Below are positions 23,501 through 35,583 of a stretch of 64,000 nt of DNA, one piece after another. Numbering within the stretch: position 1 is the first letter of the stretch; the number at the start of each line of letters is the position of its first letter. The stretch is from Cunninghamia lanceolata (lineage: Eukaryota > Streptophyta > Pinopsida > Cupressales > Cupressaceae): contig BSBN01000039.1 of assembly GCA_027924645.1 (NCBI GenBank), positions 23,720,001 to 23,784,000 of the forward strand. Direction: 5' to 3'. The position numbers were made by a program, and so were the translations under genes. Below the pieces are notes generated by a model. That model was not told the origin of the DNA. It did no database searches and was given only the letters and a program-made list of their open reading frames with translations.

Positions 23501-23786
23501 TGACTTAAGTTATTTAATGAATAAGAGGGATCAAATGAAAAATAGAATGTGTCAATTGAGAGGGCTAATACGTTCTAAAATAGATTTAATGACTAATCTT
23601 GCAGTAGAAGCCTTGAACGTAAAAATAATAACTAATACACCCTCAGATGTGCAGAAGGCAGAAAAATTAGTATTTCTGATAAATAGCCACATTCAAATTT
23701 TGGATAGTGCAAAGAATCAATGGGATGGAGAGATAGCACAATTAAAGATTGTGTACGATGATATTCTTTCACCTACATCTAACTAA
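20529..23786 (+). pseudogene. Extra ORF of the Sirevirus-like element (~1,085 codons, env-position)
   Basis: The frame starts at MATPQVVDITERTRP. It is readable to LSPTSN with several in-frame stops and two frameshifts (near 22160 and 23400). The N-terminal ~350 residues form a folded-looking domain (WVWYVLSRIHDEFMWLN, ICFILNKDQWMMEAVEPR). A basic linker follows with a nuclear-localisation-like KRKKRKAKR (about 21970-22000), then an acidic D/E/Q-rich region (22600-22900). The C-terminal helical part is of coiled-coil type (23050-23786). No signal peptide or convincing membrane segment is visible. Its place between pol and the 3' LTR is that of the env-like ORF of Sireviruses. Its function is unknown. 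Confidence 0.65.
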
Positions 23787-24019
23787 TTTGACATATTATA
23801 TTTGTACATATGCAGTAGAGTATGATAGTTTTTACAGTTTTGAAATAATTTTGACTCCTGTACATACACCTTTGCCATTGATGTCAAAGGGGGAGAAGAA
23901 GATCTAGTGAAAAATGGCCAAACATCTCTGCAGAAGAATAAAACCAAAGTGCACAGAGTAAGGGGAAGCAACACTATCATTTTTCACTAAGTGTTGCCAT
24001 CAATGCCAAAGGGGGAGAT
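23787..24019 (+). promoter_or_regulatory. 3' untranslated region with two polypurine tracts
   Basis: AAAGGGGGAGAAG lies at about 23886. AAAGGGGGAGAT (24008-24019) directly precedes the LTR start TGTTGACAAG. Each is preceded by a CCAT-AATG-CAAAGG phrase (GCCATTGATGTCAAAGG and GCCATCAATGCCAAAGG), so the tract is duplicated. The proximal one is the likely plus-strand primer. Confidence 0.8.
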
Positions 24020-25518
24020 TGTTGACAAGAGACAATATTGGTATGATGGAATGTTGTATGTTGTCATTGATGGAAACAAAGCATGGTAAAGAGATTTCAG
24101 TCATGGCACCAAGGATTGGCAAATGTACTCAGTCAGAATGGCTAAGTATGGACAAGCTACAAAGTAACAGAGATTGGATCAGTATGCCTCCATAGTTGAA
24201 GATCATTATATACAGTTTAGGTATGTTATTCATAACTATTTGGTGATCACATGTTTTAGTGTTCAAGTCTTGACTTCCTTGCGAAATTATATGGTGAAAT
24301 GTCTAAGTTTGAGTGAACAGAGTTAAGTCAGGAACAATGCACAGTACCAAAGTAAAAGGGTCCACATTCCTCCGTTGTTGCATATTTTGTCTTGTAGTTC
24401 TGAGGCAGCAAAGTTACATATCATGGCTACCTAAATCCAGAGTTATAGCTTCTAAAGTTCTTTTGATCACATCCTACAAGTTGTTCTTTATCGGCTTACA
24501 GTCTGACCATGATTGAGTGACAGTTCTAGGATCCGCATTTGTCTGTAATTAATTACTATGTTCTGCGGTTCTAAAGGAATGACAAGAGATCCATAATAGA
24601 TGTTGGATATGATTTTTAGAGTCTCCTATGGTGTGCATTGAAAGTTATGATGTGATAGTTGAATTGGTCAAGTGTGTTCTTAAGGGACAAGCTGACAGAC
24701 ATGTTAGATCTATATGCGGAGAAGATATATTGTTTGAAAAACCAATCTAAGTGGTTGAATGATTGGTGTCAACCTATATGAAGTCTATTGTATGTTTGCT
24801 TGGACCTCCACATTATTGTTTATGCACAAGATCAAGCCAACAAGGCATAACATTTGTATACACATCTCATGTTTGGTTGGCTGACTTTACTATGAAATAA
24901 ATCTTGTTGTGAATATATATACTTGATAGATTTCGGCTTTGGTGAATTGAAGTATGTGTGACAAGTGTGTGAATTCAATGTGTATGCGATCTAAGGCAGT
25001 TTTGTGATAAAAAAGATAGCAAGGGCAGAAGAGTAGAGTCTATGTAAAGAAGAGTAGAGAAAACAGAGCATACATTATGAAGACATTTAAGTATGTATAT
25101 TGAGCTATAATTAGAACTGCACCTCAACATTCTGTAGATACATTTGTAGCAGTCATCTCTTGGCAGTGAGCCAATCCTTCTCTATCTTCTCTTATCCTTC
25201 TTTTGGCAGTAAGCCTATTGCAGTGAGCACTTCTTAGATAGTGGGTCCCAGGGTAGTGAGACCTAAGGTAATGAACCTTCATGTAATTCAGTATTATTAT
25301 CATAATATATTGTGATAACACTCACCATGGTTTTTCCCTTTTTGAGTTTTCCACGTAAAAATTTTAGTGTCTATGTGTTATGACTTTATGGTTGATGTAC
25401 TTATGTTTATTCTGCTTTCATATTATTGAATTTGGAAATTGGAATAATGAACAAGTGAAGAAGTGGTTTTATGGAATATTGATTCATCCCTCCCTCTCAT
25501 TATTCATTATATTCAACA
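24020..25518 (+). repeat. 3' LTR of the Sirevirus-like element
   Basis: The 1,499-bp LTR begins TGTTGACAAGAGAC and ends ATATTCAACA. It shares its whole length with the solo LTR 12478-14021. Shared landmarks include CAGTATGCCTCCATAG, CACTCACCATGGTTTTTCCC and the 'GGCAGTGAGCC' repeats near the 3' end. Confidence 0.85.
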
Positions 25519-25520
25519 AG

Positions 25521-25591
<71 letters not shown>

Positions 25592-25720
25592 GAGAGAGTG
25601 AGGGAGCGATAGATAGGGAAATATAGAGAGAGAGGGAGAGGGAGAGGGAGAGGGAGAGATAGAGATATAGAAAGGGAGAGATAGAGAAAGGGATAGGGAG
25701 ACAAAGATACGACTTGATAG
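25519..25720. repeat. Compound (AT)n(GA)n microsatellite
   Basis: A run of (AT)n at about 25521-25546 passes directly into (GA)n at 25547-25587. Degenerate GAGAGG/GATAGA repeats continue to about 25720. The run starts right at the end of the copia LTR. The Ser/Leu-rich open frames on the minus strand are artefacts of the repeat. Confidence 0.9.
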
Positions 25721-25799
25721 GGACAAATATAAATATATGGGTTGATCCATATTATCTATCTCCACTAGAGCCTCATCAAATGGAAAGAGATAAAAAAGA

Positions 25800-26130
25800 G
25801 AGAGTGACTTGGTATGGGTTGGTTCAGATCATCTAGCTCTATTGGAGTGGCAGAGAGAGATATAGATAAGGGATATAAAGGGAAAGAGCATCTATGAATA
25901 CAAACAAATCAATTAGTCATTTTATGCCAACAATCCAAAGGTGACATGTGTCCATTGGGAACTACACTTAAGGAAACACATCATTTTCTTAAGGACCTGA
26001 TAATTCACCTTTAAGACCTCTTTAGTGTACCCATTGCTCACTACAATGTAGGTATCTCTAACAATAGCAACATCCTGTCTCCAAGCTTCATTGATTCATA
26101 CATAGCATGACCAATAAAATGGCTAAAAAT
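25800..26130 (+). repeat. Dispersed repeat, copy 1
   Basis: Shared phrases such as GTTCAGATCATCTAGCT, CAATTAGTCATTT and CTCCAAGCTTCATTGATTC occur in the same order here and at 28010-28265, each copy with a GA tract in the middle. It may be a fragment of an unclassified mobile element. I see no coding capacity. Confidence 0.6.
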
Positions 26131-26179
26131 GGACATTTGTAGTATCTCAAAAGAGCAAAAAATAGAAGTAGCGCTTAAC

Positions 26180-27320
26180 ACTAGCTATTGTTCGAGAGGG
26201 GAAAAGAAAGGGGGGGAAAATAGAGATAGAGGAAGAAAGAAGGGAATATAGAGATGGAGAGAGAGAAATAAAGAGATATAGATAGATAGAGAGGGAGAGA
26301 TTGATAAATAGAGGTACATATATAGAGAGATAAAGAGGGACCTCCTAGACGAAGAAAGAGAGATGGTACGAGAGAAATCTTACACATTGAGAGTTATATT
26401 AGCCCATGGTTTGTTGAAATAACAAATGGTTTATAGGATGGATTTTTTTATAAATATAACCCTTGGCATAGTGTTTTGATATCATTTAGATTGTGTTGTA
26501 GGGATTTGTAGGATTTTAGTTTAGGTCTAAGTATCAACATGCTATTTAGTATCAATTTGCTTCACCAATCTTCTAGATCATTTAAATAATATTATCTATA
26601 ATGGATACACTGTCTAATTTTTAGTGTTTACATGAATTAGATGTTGTAAAGGGCATAGAATTAGTATATAACATGAGAGTAAGATTTATATGGATAAATA
26701 AATCATAATCTATTTTCTTAATAGAATTAGTGTTTTACAATAATTAATAATTATAATTCAATCTATAACTCTCAAATTTTATAGTTAATATATAAATCCA
26801 TATCATTAGAAAATAATGAATATATGAATACATATCATTAGGAAATAGAATGATTAGTGAAATTTATAATGGTGAAATGTGTGCAATGTATTTAATGAAA
26901 TAGAAATTATATAATAAATATGACTAATGTACAATCGTGCATTCGTAGTGGTACAAAGCATACATCTAGAAAATGAAATGATTTTTGTGATGTTATGGGT
27001 TGTACAAGGAAGATTTTAGGCTCGCAAAGTGTAGTTATTAATGCAAATATGTATAATGGATAAAGAGAGAGAGGGGGTAGAGAGAGTAGACAAACAGAGT
27101 TAAATAAAACGAGAGAGATGCGTAGAGAGAGAGATATTTATATAGAGAATGAGAAAGAGAGACAAAGAGGGTAGACAAATAGATTTAAACAAAGAGAGAT
27201 GAGTAGAGAGGAGAGAGAGAGAGGGGATAGAACAGTGGGAGAGAGTGGGGGGGAGAGAGAGGGTGATTGATATAGAGAGGGGAAGAGAGGAAGAAAGATG
27301 TTGCCAATTACAATCCTAGG
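26180..27320. repeat. GA-rich low-complexity tracts around an AT-rich core
   Basis: Purine-rich GA/GGGA tracts lie at about 26190-26350 and 27060-27300. The 700 bp between them are AT-rich and featureless. There is no gene. The minus-strand Ser/Leu/Pro/Tyr ORFs are by-products of GA repeats. Confidence 0.7.
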
Positions 27321-28009
27321 GTTATTAGTTTGACTAGTCATGCTAACCATGGTTTTCTTTTACAAGGATTGAATGAAAGCCTAGAGGATGTGCAGAAAAT
27401 CAAATTTCATAAAAGAAAGCACTTAGATTTAGAAAAAGATTACTATGAAATCCATCACAAGAAACTATTTTAGAGGATAAATCTCAAAGAAAGTATGTAT
27501 TCCAAAGGTTTGTCTATAGAAAATAAAGATATATATTTTTGTTTTCCACACCATGTTAAAGGATTGGTTTGATTTGGAGTTCTAGATCAGCTAGTGGATC
27601 GATAGTGAAAGCTTAAAGAGTTTGAGCAAGGCCCACCATACTCTTACTTTGAATATGTGTATAGTATGCCAAAGGGTGTATGGGCAAACCATATCCTTAT
27701 TTATGTATGATTTTAAACTAAAATTTGTGGATTCAAAGCACTTTTTAGTTTCAAGTAAAAAACATGGCTACATGAATAACCTTCCTATGAATAATTATTT
27801 TTAGATTTTACCTTTACCATCCATAACAATTGAAGAGACATTTCCTAAAACAAAAAATCATTGGCCATCATGGGATTACAAAATTAAGCTTATGTATATA
27901 AACATAGTGGCAAAAAGTGTTTCATTGTGTGATAGACTACCACATGTCAAGAATTAGAATGGAAAACCCTACATTAAAGATAAAGCTATGGTACTTTTAT
28001 AATGTAAAA
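27321..28009. other. No recognised feature
   Basis: There are only short open frames with no family resemblance, AT-rich composition and no tandem repeat. I cannot support a gene here. Confidence 0.4.
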
Positions 28010-28075
28010 AGTGGAGCTTGGTATGGGTTTGTTCAGATCATCTAGCTACCCTAGAGCCTCATGAAATGGTACTTT

Positions 28076-28115
<40 letters not shown>

Positions 28116-28265
28116 CTCAATTAGTCATTTCATACTAAGAATCCAAAGATGACATGTGTACCCATTGCATGGTAAAGTGTAGCTATCTCTAATAGTAGCA
28201 ACATCCCGTCTCCAAGCTTCATTGATTCATACATGGCATGACCAATACAATAGGAAACAATGTCA
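28010..28265 (+). repeat. Dispersed repeat, copy 2, with (GA)n at 28079-28113
   Basis: This is the partner of 25800-26130 in the same orientation. A pure (GA)n run of about 35 bp sits at the matching internal point, which suggests that the microsatellite is part of the repeated unit. Confidence 0.6.
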
Positions 28266-29074
28266 CTTATTGAAGTGGCCCAAAAACAGACATTTGCAAC
28301 ATAACAGTTGTCCAACAAATGGAAATAATGCTACAGCTCCAGATCCATCGATAGACAATGATGATGAAACTCCTTCTGACTGGGGACGTGCAATGTTGCA
28401 AGAAGATAGTCTTGATGAATGGAAAGTCTTGTCAAGTCTATACCTATGCCTGCCATTTCAATTAGATGGGCTCAACATGCTTGGGAAACAAGAAGATGCC
28501 CACTAAAGGTTACTATCACTTGCAAATAATTGATCGAAACAAAAAAAAAAACAACTTTACAAGCATACTTGCTTTTAACCACTACTATTCAAAAATAACT
28601 CTACTTTCATACATGTCAACATATATCACTACATTCTTTCAATATTAAATGATAGATAGACAACAACCATTCACAAACAACAAAAAAGTGTACACTCTTC
28701 TTAAAGCTTATTACTTTTTCGTACATTTTACCTACATGCTATCTCGGCGTACCCATTGCACACTAAGGTGCGATTGCTAGGTTTTAATTTGTTTTTTTGG
28801 TACTGTGTATTCCGGTTTCTTTAATTTACAGCAATGTTCAAGTTAGACGGACTTATTCTAACACTCCATTATGAAAAAACTACATTGATGGTGGCTTTGA
28901 GCGGTGGGGAACTATTTACTATTTTCATATAATTTCTTACAGCAAACTTATGGACGCGGGCACTGCTACTGACAGAAACGTAGCATTTAAACCCGTGCAT
29001 AAAATCTCATACGGGAATCACGTAGACCGTCATTCCTGCTTTTATTAAATTTACCTAGTTTAATGTCCTTGAGG
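28266..29074. other. Unclassified region, slightly GC-richer at 28740-29040
   Basis: Short ORFs are present without family resemblance. The segment 28900-29040 has more CpG than its surroundings (GACGCGGGC, ACCCGTGC, ACGTAGACCG). This could mark a host-gene remnant or promoter fragment, but no coding frame is convincing. Confidence 0.3.
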
Positions 29075-29605
29075 AGAGAAGAATATTAATGCAGACGGAC
29101 AAGGAGGTGGTACACCGCCCCATGTGACGATCAGTAAGTTGGTAAGAGACATCAGATTTCCTGATGATTGTAATTATATATTTCAGGGATTCACTGTGTG
29201 CAAGTTTTTATCTCAACGTTTTGGATCACACTCTATGATCCATCATCAGGTGAAAGAGCAAGAGAAGATCAGTAAGTTTTTTTCGTCTTTAGTCTATGTT
29301 TTATGTCAAATCCTCATTGCAGTATGTTTTGTTCGTTCATGTCGAATCTTCTTTCTAGTATGTTTTGTTCGTTCATGTCAAATCTTCTTTCTAGTATGTT
29401 TTGTTTGTTCATGTCAGGTATTTTTGCAATATGTTTTGTTCTTTCATGTCAAATCTTCTTTCTAGCACCTATGTTTTGTTTTTTTGATGTCAGATATCTT
29501 TGTAGTATGTTTTATGTCAAGTCATCTTTGAAGTGTTTTATAGAGAAAAATATTAATACAAGTTGATAAGAATGTCCTGCACTACCTTATGTGATGATCA
29601 CTTTC
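29075..29605 (+). repeat. 36-bp minisatellite flanked by a ~65-bp direct repeat
   Basis: About seven units of a 36-bp repeat (GTATGTTTTGTTCGTTCATG…) run from about 29293 to 29539, with two more degenerate units at 29663-29725. Because 36 is a multiple of three, it encodes a repeating 12-residue F/C-rich peptide (VCFVRSCQIFFL). On both sides lies a diverged ~65-bp direct repeat: 29075-29138 and 29541-29605, with landmarks AATATTAATGC and CATGTGACGATCA against AATATTAATAC and TATGTGATGATCA. Between the left copy and the array, 29139-29292 has acceptor- and donor-like sites (TTTCAG|GG, CATCAG|GTGA), but no product is recognised. Confidence 0.75.
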
Positions 29606-29725
29606 TTTAAAGTTATTTTTACTTTATATTAACATCACCATATGTTAATTTATATATTTTCCTCTTTAGTCTATGCTTTAAATCAAGTCATTTTTGTAGT
29701 ATGTTTTATCCTTTGATGTCATGAG

Positions 29726-32308
29726 CATTTTGTTTTGGCTATTTTCTACTTTCTTTTTGTCAAATATTTTCTTATAAAAACTAAATATTGTAATGGTAAA
29801 AATTGCATAATCATGCCCCCTTTCCTTTGTGTTTTGGGTCTACTTTAATTAGAGTATCGTTTATTTAATAAGGGAATATGTTTCAAAACTATTATTCAAT
29901 TTAGTTATTTGTTAATAATTTGGTTAAGTTATAAATATAGTTGTTACTAAGCTTAGAAGATTTAGAGTGATTGGTAATAGAGTTCATGCTAGTTAATGAT
30001 ATTTACTTTAATGATTATCTACTTTTTGAAATCTCTTCGATTTATTGCATGATGAGCATCAATCTAATCTATACCAAGGATGATCTCTTAAGATCCTAAA
30101 TGGTAGGATACACAAATCTACAATGGTGATGAAGATCCTAAGATTCAACACAACCATGCATAAGTGAGTCTACTTGCACCTTATCACCTATAGCCAACTA
30201 AACTTGCCAACTACTACCCTGCCTTGCTACCACTAGTCTACATTGCTCAAACAACAATGGTGATATGAAGGAGTTAGAGTCTCTTGAATAAAAAAAACAA
30301 ACACATGTACACCATCAAGCATAGTTGAGTTCTCTATCGCCGTGCCTTGATGATCAACCTAGTAGTTATCAACCATTTCACTCTATGAGACTTGCCAACA
30401 TCTCCAACAATCTACTCTGACATTGTAGCACCATAACCACTAACTGCCACTAATCCTTATAGACAAAATCTAACAATATGGCCCTCCTAACCATAATTGA
30501 ATCTTTTTACAATAATTTGAGATTGCATTCTTTCAGGTCTACTTGATCTTCCATTGATTAAGATATGCTTATAATATCAACTTCCATCTTTAGGAAGCTC
30601 ATTTCTTCATCCAAGAATTTTGCTTCTATTTCCATGCTTCCAATTTCTCTTTTCCACCTAGAGGATTCAATGTCTCTTTACAAAGGTTGTAATCAACTTG
30701 ATACTGTCATGGGCATGAACTTGCAAAATCACTCACAACAACCTCCACAAGGAAGAACTTTCTTTAATACCACATGATCTACTATGATAGATAGTGCATA
30801 CAATAGTACTAAAATACAAATTTATATGAAGAAAAAGCTAAAATTCTTAGGCCATCTTAAGCTTAGAAAATGTATGGAAAAAGAGAGTAAGCAAACACCA
30901 AAATTTAAGACAAGGATTTACCTTGGAGAAACCCACATGTGGGAGAAAATTCCAACAAAATATGAGCTATGGCTCACTTAAAATCCACAACTCCAATGAT
31001 GATATAAATTTGAAGCTTCTTGGGCACTCTAATAGCTTGAACCTAACTTAATTTAGTTACTAATATCTCTAGCAACACTCCCTAGCACGTCACTATTATG
31101 TTCTTTTCCTAAGAGCAATCTATCTATGAACTATGAGTTTTCTTGATTTATAAGATGTTCTGATAGGGAAAACCTTCCCAAAATATAGATGACATGAACA
31201 AGTTAGAATAGAAAAAGCACAACACAACCAAAGACTGTAGAATGCAATACGATTACTATTCCAAAATAGAGGATGCATGTTGGCAAGAACATAGCCAAAT
31301 TTAGGACTTCATTGATCAAGTAGAAAACCTACAAGAGCAACATGATCTCATCCTTGTTAGCTTAAAACTTGAAAGAGAAACCTAAGGAGGCTTATGGTAA
31401 AGACTTACAAGGGTTCAATAAGCTAAGTCTAGTATGAATAGCCCCCAACTAGGGTGATAGAGAAGAATAGAGGGTATTGTAGGAACCATGGAATAGAAGT
31501 GTGTATGATTTGAAGCTTTGTAGTACTAGCGAAAGGCACACTTGTACATGAATAAGTCTAGGGACACATCCTTACATATTATTATGATATAATAAGTAGA
31601 CATGTGTGCCATAAATAGATAGGTCATAACATAGGATAGAGATGGGAGTGAGTAGATGTAAATGAGAGATAAGAGCATGAAGAGAAAGTACATGTAATAC
31701 AAGAGATGTATGGAGCAAATAATGAATGGGATGAATGTATATGACATACTGTATATTGGTAGGATGAATAATATATGCATGGTTCTTTCTGTTTGTATCG
31801 TGTATGAACGCATGGATTGTATCTTTTGACTTGATTTGATATCTATAGCATTTATTTTGTTATTCTTCCTTTTGTATCAGATGGAGGTACAACATTAGAT
31901 ATATAATAACATACTAATAATCTATCTTTTTATTAGTATTTGGTTTTGTTACCAAGACCTCAATTGTTGGTGCATAAAGAGGAAGTGTAGACTCAAGAAG
32001 AAGAGTTGTAGTAAGGAAGAGTGTGAGAAATTGATTATACTTGGGAGATATAGAAATGGTGAAGATGTGTAGTAGCACACTCTAGGTCCTAGCCCTTGGG
32101 GGGTTATGCACTTGGGGGTGACTATGGAATGTGGGACATTTTCAAGGGATGTGATTGCTAAGTCAAATTAACTATAGTTTTTGGGGACATAAAAATGGAT
32201 TAAGGATGATTAAAATGCAATTAATATTTCCATGGGAGATGACAAGAGAATTAGATAAATTGTTATTGAGATTGAGTTTGGATTTTAGGAGAGAAAGAAA
32301 ATGGTACT

Positions 32309-32312
<4 letters not shown>
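29726..32312. other. Long stretch without a recognised gene
   Basis: The sequence is AT-rich, with many stops and only short frames (for example 30565-30777 and 31526-31813) that resemble nothing I know. No LTR ends, inverted repeats or tandem arrays are visible. It is probably the decayed interior of older mobile elements. Confidence 0.4.

Positions 32313-32388
<76 letters not shown>
32313..32388. repeat. Pure (GA)n microsatellite, target of element B
   Basis: About 37 uninterrupted GA units end in AGAGG. That pentamer (32384-32388) is the left target duplication of LTR element B, and its copy is at 38574-38578. The element therefore landed at the edge of the microsatellite. Confidence 0.95.
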
Positions 32389-32389
<1 letters not shown>

Positions 32390-33571
32390 GTTATGTCAGA
32401 AAAAGTAACCTTGGGGCCTTTTTCCTCTTAAGGTTTAGCCCTCAGGTCCTTTAGAATGTATTTAGAGCATCTTGCATGCTTTTGATGAATCCCGATGAGA
32501 AAACCTTAAATTTTCATGGAAAATGGGAACTAAGGGGCACATTTATGATGAATCTTACCCTTAATAGGGGGAGGACTTGGGCATTTGTGCCCTATTGTTG
32601 CCCTATTTTAGGTCAAGGCCTATTTCAAAGTGTTGGTTTACGATTGTTATTTAGGTCCTATGACGACACAGTAAGTTTGAATTACAAAATTCTTAGCGGG
32701 AATGGATATTTTGATTGACAAGCATATGTGAAAGTGATTTAATACATTCATTATGTTGTAGAGCAGAGTTTTGTGTTGTTATTATGTTTGTGTTTGCAGA
32801 TTTGGCATCCATCTCCTCATGGCATGAAGAGCATCTTCCATCCATGAGATCATCACTAAAAGGTGATATCAATTGTGTTTTATATAATTTATCATTTGAA
32901 TTTTGCCTCTATCCCACATGGATATGCACTCTTTATTTGACAACGGTGTTCAGAAGACTTGAATGTCTCTCTGGGGCTTGACTGAGGCAAGCCTCTAAAC
33001 ATCACAACCCCCAACCCACGTTTCTGTGTTTATAGGTTATAGGTTGCAAAGAAGAAAGAAGTGGAGTCATAGGAGAGCAGTGCAGACTACCAGAATTGTA
33101 GATCAAAGAAGAAAATAGGGACCTGGACTCGGGTGCCCTCTCATTAGTCCTTTGGATCCTGCAACTATAAAATCTCTGGAACAAAAGGAATAGGTTACAG
33201 ACAAGATACCCAGATCCTAAAGAAAATTGAGGCATTGGAGTAGGGCACCTGCTCATTAGTCCCCAATTTTTTTGTACACTGAACTTCAAAATTTGGTATG
33301 CATTTGATTGTTATTTGATATCTCTGTGTGTGATCATTTTCCGTAGTTTGTTCGTTTGTTTACAATTTCACGAAATTAGGGTTTTGAACATAATTGGGAT
33401 TAATTGAATAACAAAATGATCACACAATTCCAATCTTCCCATATGTTCCAAGTGACAGGAGATCTGTAGTAGAGTTCTCTACTCCATTGAATGTACTTGA
33501 ATGTTTATTGTTGAAAGGAGGATCAATACAAACCATTAAAACCAAACCCTCTTCATTTTTCACACTAAACA
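32389..33571 (+). repeat. 5' LTR of element B (1,183 bp), lacking the TATA segment
   Basis: It begins TGTTATGTCAGAAAAAG and ends CACACTAAACA. Compared with the 3' LTR it lacks 51 bp (37660-37710 there), and the missing piece contains the TATA-like GCATATATAAG. Related LTRs in element C, the solo LTR at 44437 and the LTR at 57038 all keep a GCATA-ATA box. The break lies at about 32705 within short microhomology (ATG). Confidence 0.85.
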
Positions 33572-34663
33572 TTTTCGTGAATCCATGTTTTTAGACTTTT
33601 TGGCACCTTCCTGAGTGTTGTACTTTAGATTGAAATTCATTTCATTCATTCATATCATTATTCATCTTATTGCATTTGACAAATTACAAAAAAGAATTGA
33701 AAATTTTGAAAAAAAATTGGCATTTTTAGCTTGCATTTTTAAATAATTTAGATTAATTGGCATTTAATTTCAATAAATTTCTGTCATCATCATCAAATCT
33801 GATTTAAAATACATAAATTTTTCATTCATCATTCATTCACATTGCATTTTCATGCTTAAAGTGTTAAAAATTGCTTGAAATTGTGCATTTTTCCATATAA
33901 CCTAGTTTTGCATTAACTAGGGTTTGTAGTCAAAATCTTGTTTCAGATTTTACTACCCTTTTAAAACACTCATTAGGACTAATTTCTAACTGTAGTGTTT
34001 CATCATAGTGGTTTCCTTGCAAAATTTCATGCCAAGGGTTTGAAAACCTTGCTTTTTCACTAGATTTTGGCCTTATCGTCTCTCTAGATTTGCACCATAG
34101 GCATGTTGTAAAGGATTTTTCTGCACTAATTAGTTTTTATCAGGGTTATTATCTTCTTCCCCTCATCAAATTATTTACAACACCCTTTTTATTGGGCCTT
34201 TGCATTTAGATTGGTGAAAAATTACATATTTTGGCTATATTTTCCCTAGGGTTTGGCTTAGATTGGCACTAGAAGTGTGTTGTGACAAATTTTATGGTTT
34301 TAGGTGACTGATATTACTATTATAATCTTATTCCCCTTCTAAAATTATTTACAACACCCTTTTTCATTAGGTCTTCGCATTGAAAAAATTGTGAAAAATT
34401 ACATATTTTAGTGTATTTTCACTAGGTTTTGACTTGTCATCACTCTAGGTTTGCATCAAAAGTCTATTGTGAAGGATATTATTGCTTTATTGGGCTGATA
34501 TCAGACATATTACTTTCTAAACTTCATCAATTTCCTTACAACACCTTTTCTTTCACTTATTTGCATTGAAAAATGTCGAAAAAAATCAAGCAATTTAGGT
34601 CATTTTCACACATAGTTTCAAGCATTCATAGATTCTCCTTGTAATTCAACTTTGGAAGACTTA
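33572..34663 (+). other. Leader of element B
   Basis: A degenerate ~200-bp theme recurs about three times (phrases such as TTACAACACCC and GAAAAATTACATATTTT with GCATTGAAAAA). There is no gene. It looks like an untranslated leader with internal duplication. Confidence 0.5.
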
Positions 34664-35583
34664 TTTGACTAAATTATGATTTATGATAATTTTTGTAAAC
34701 TCACTGATAAACATCCTCAAGTCGGGCATCAAATAGCCTACATCTATGGTATTGACTTGTCTGTAAGCACTACCTGTGATATCCTTTGAATAATAGCCTA
34801 CTTTGAAAGTTTTCAAACTATTGTTGGTGTTTTCCCTTCAATCTTGGAAAATATCACTAATTTCATTTCTGAAAATAACCGTGGGGAAAGTAGTAGTGAA
34901 AATATCATTCCCTCTCTCCCTTCGTTTCATGAAGATATAATGGTCATTCTCTTTGAAACCTATGAGAATGATATACCAATGGGTGATTTATCGAACAAAG
35001 AGACTTGTCCCAACATAACCCCACTTAGTGAGGATATTTTGGCACAATAAGAATACATAATTGATACATTTATTCACACTACTATGCCATCCCTTCCTTC
35101 TCTCCCTGGCCAGGATGAAGCATTGTATGACGCAGATTCCCTTTGTGGACATTTGTTTGAACCTGTTGAAACTAAAAATTTACCACCCGATGTTCAGGAA
35201 CTTCTCAATTACATCTTAAACAAAGAAACAGATCATGCATCTTTACCTAAACCTTCACATACCTTGGAAAATATTGAAATTTCACATGACATTAAAGAGC
35301 AAACTATCCCTCAAACCCAAGGTATTCCAACACCCTACATATGGACTAAAATGGACACTTTTTAGGTTCCTCAACAACCTAAATCAATTGGAAAGGGAAT
35401 TATAAAAGCTCCTACATCACTTCATTTACCTAACATAGAAAATTGCAATATCCCCTCTCTACCATCATTAATAGACAACCTTCCTACAAGGATACCCTTA
35501 CAAACTCATGAAAATGTGGAAGAGAGAAGAAGAGATAAAGCCTTAACCATTAAAGTAAAGATCAAGATCTATGATGACCGCTA
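34664..35583 (+). pseudogene. Broken ORF of element B (gag-position, unrecognised)
   Basis: A single frame is readable from IMIYDNFCKLTDKHPQVGHQ to KVKIKIYDDR, with stops near 34786, at 35048 and near 35364. It is acidic and Ser/Pro-rich (SSSENIIPSLPS, TKNLPPDVQELLNYIL) and has no zinc knuckle or protease motif. Its position after the leader suggests a gag-type protein, but I do not recognise the domain. Confidence 0.45.

Larger units (their letters stand above)
19753..25518 (+). mobile_element. 5'-truncated Sirevirus-like copia element
   Basis: The remnant contains the C-terminal part of gag (two CCHC-type knuckles, 19765-19902), a long extra ORF (20529-23786), two polypurine tracts and a complete 3' LTR (24020-25518). 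Pol is missing between gag and the extra ORF, and the 5' LTR is absent. An extra ORF with coiled-coil character after pol, together with several PPT-like motifs, is typical of Sireviruses, which are Ty1/copia elements of plants. The bases after the LTR are AGATA. The solo LTR at 12478 has its own duplication and is not the 5' partner. Confidence 0.8.

Noticed and set aside
12478..25518. Pairing the LTRs at 12478 and 24020 as one 13-kb copia element
   Set aside because: The left LTR has its own perfect CATTT on both sides. The satellite, the transposase-like 3' half and the PPR fragment lie between them, so it is a separate solo LTR.
25484..25765. Ser/Leu- and Arg/Glu-rich frames over GA and AT repeats (also 26181-26387, 27138-27350, 32155-32454)
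   Set aside because: They are translations of (GA)n and (AT)n microsatellites.
29185..29253. Possible small exon with TTTCAG and CAG|GTGA borders
   Set aside because: The encoded peptide resembles nothing known, no neighbouring exons were found, and such sites occur by chance in AT-rich DNA.
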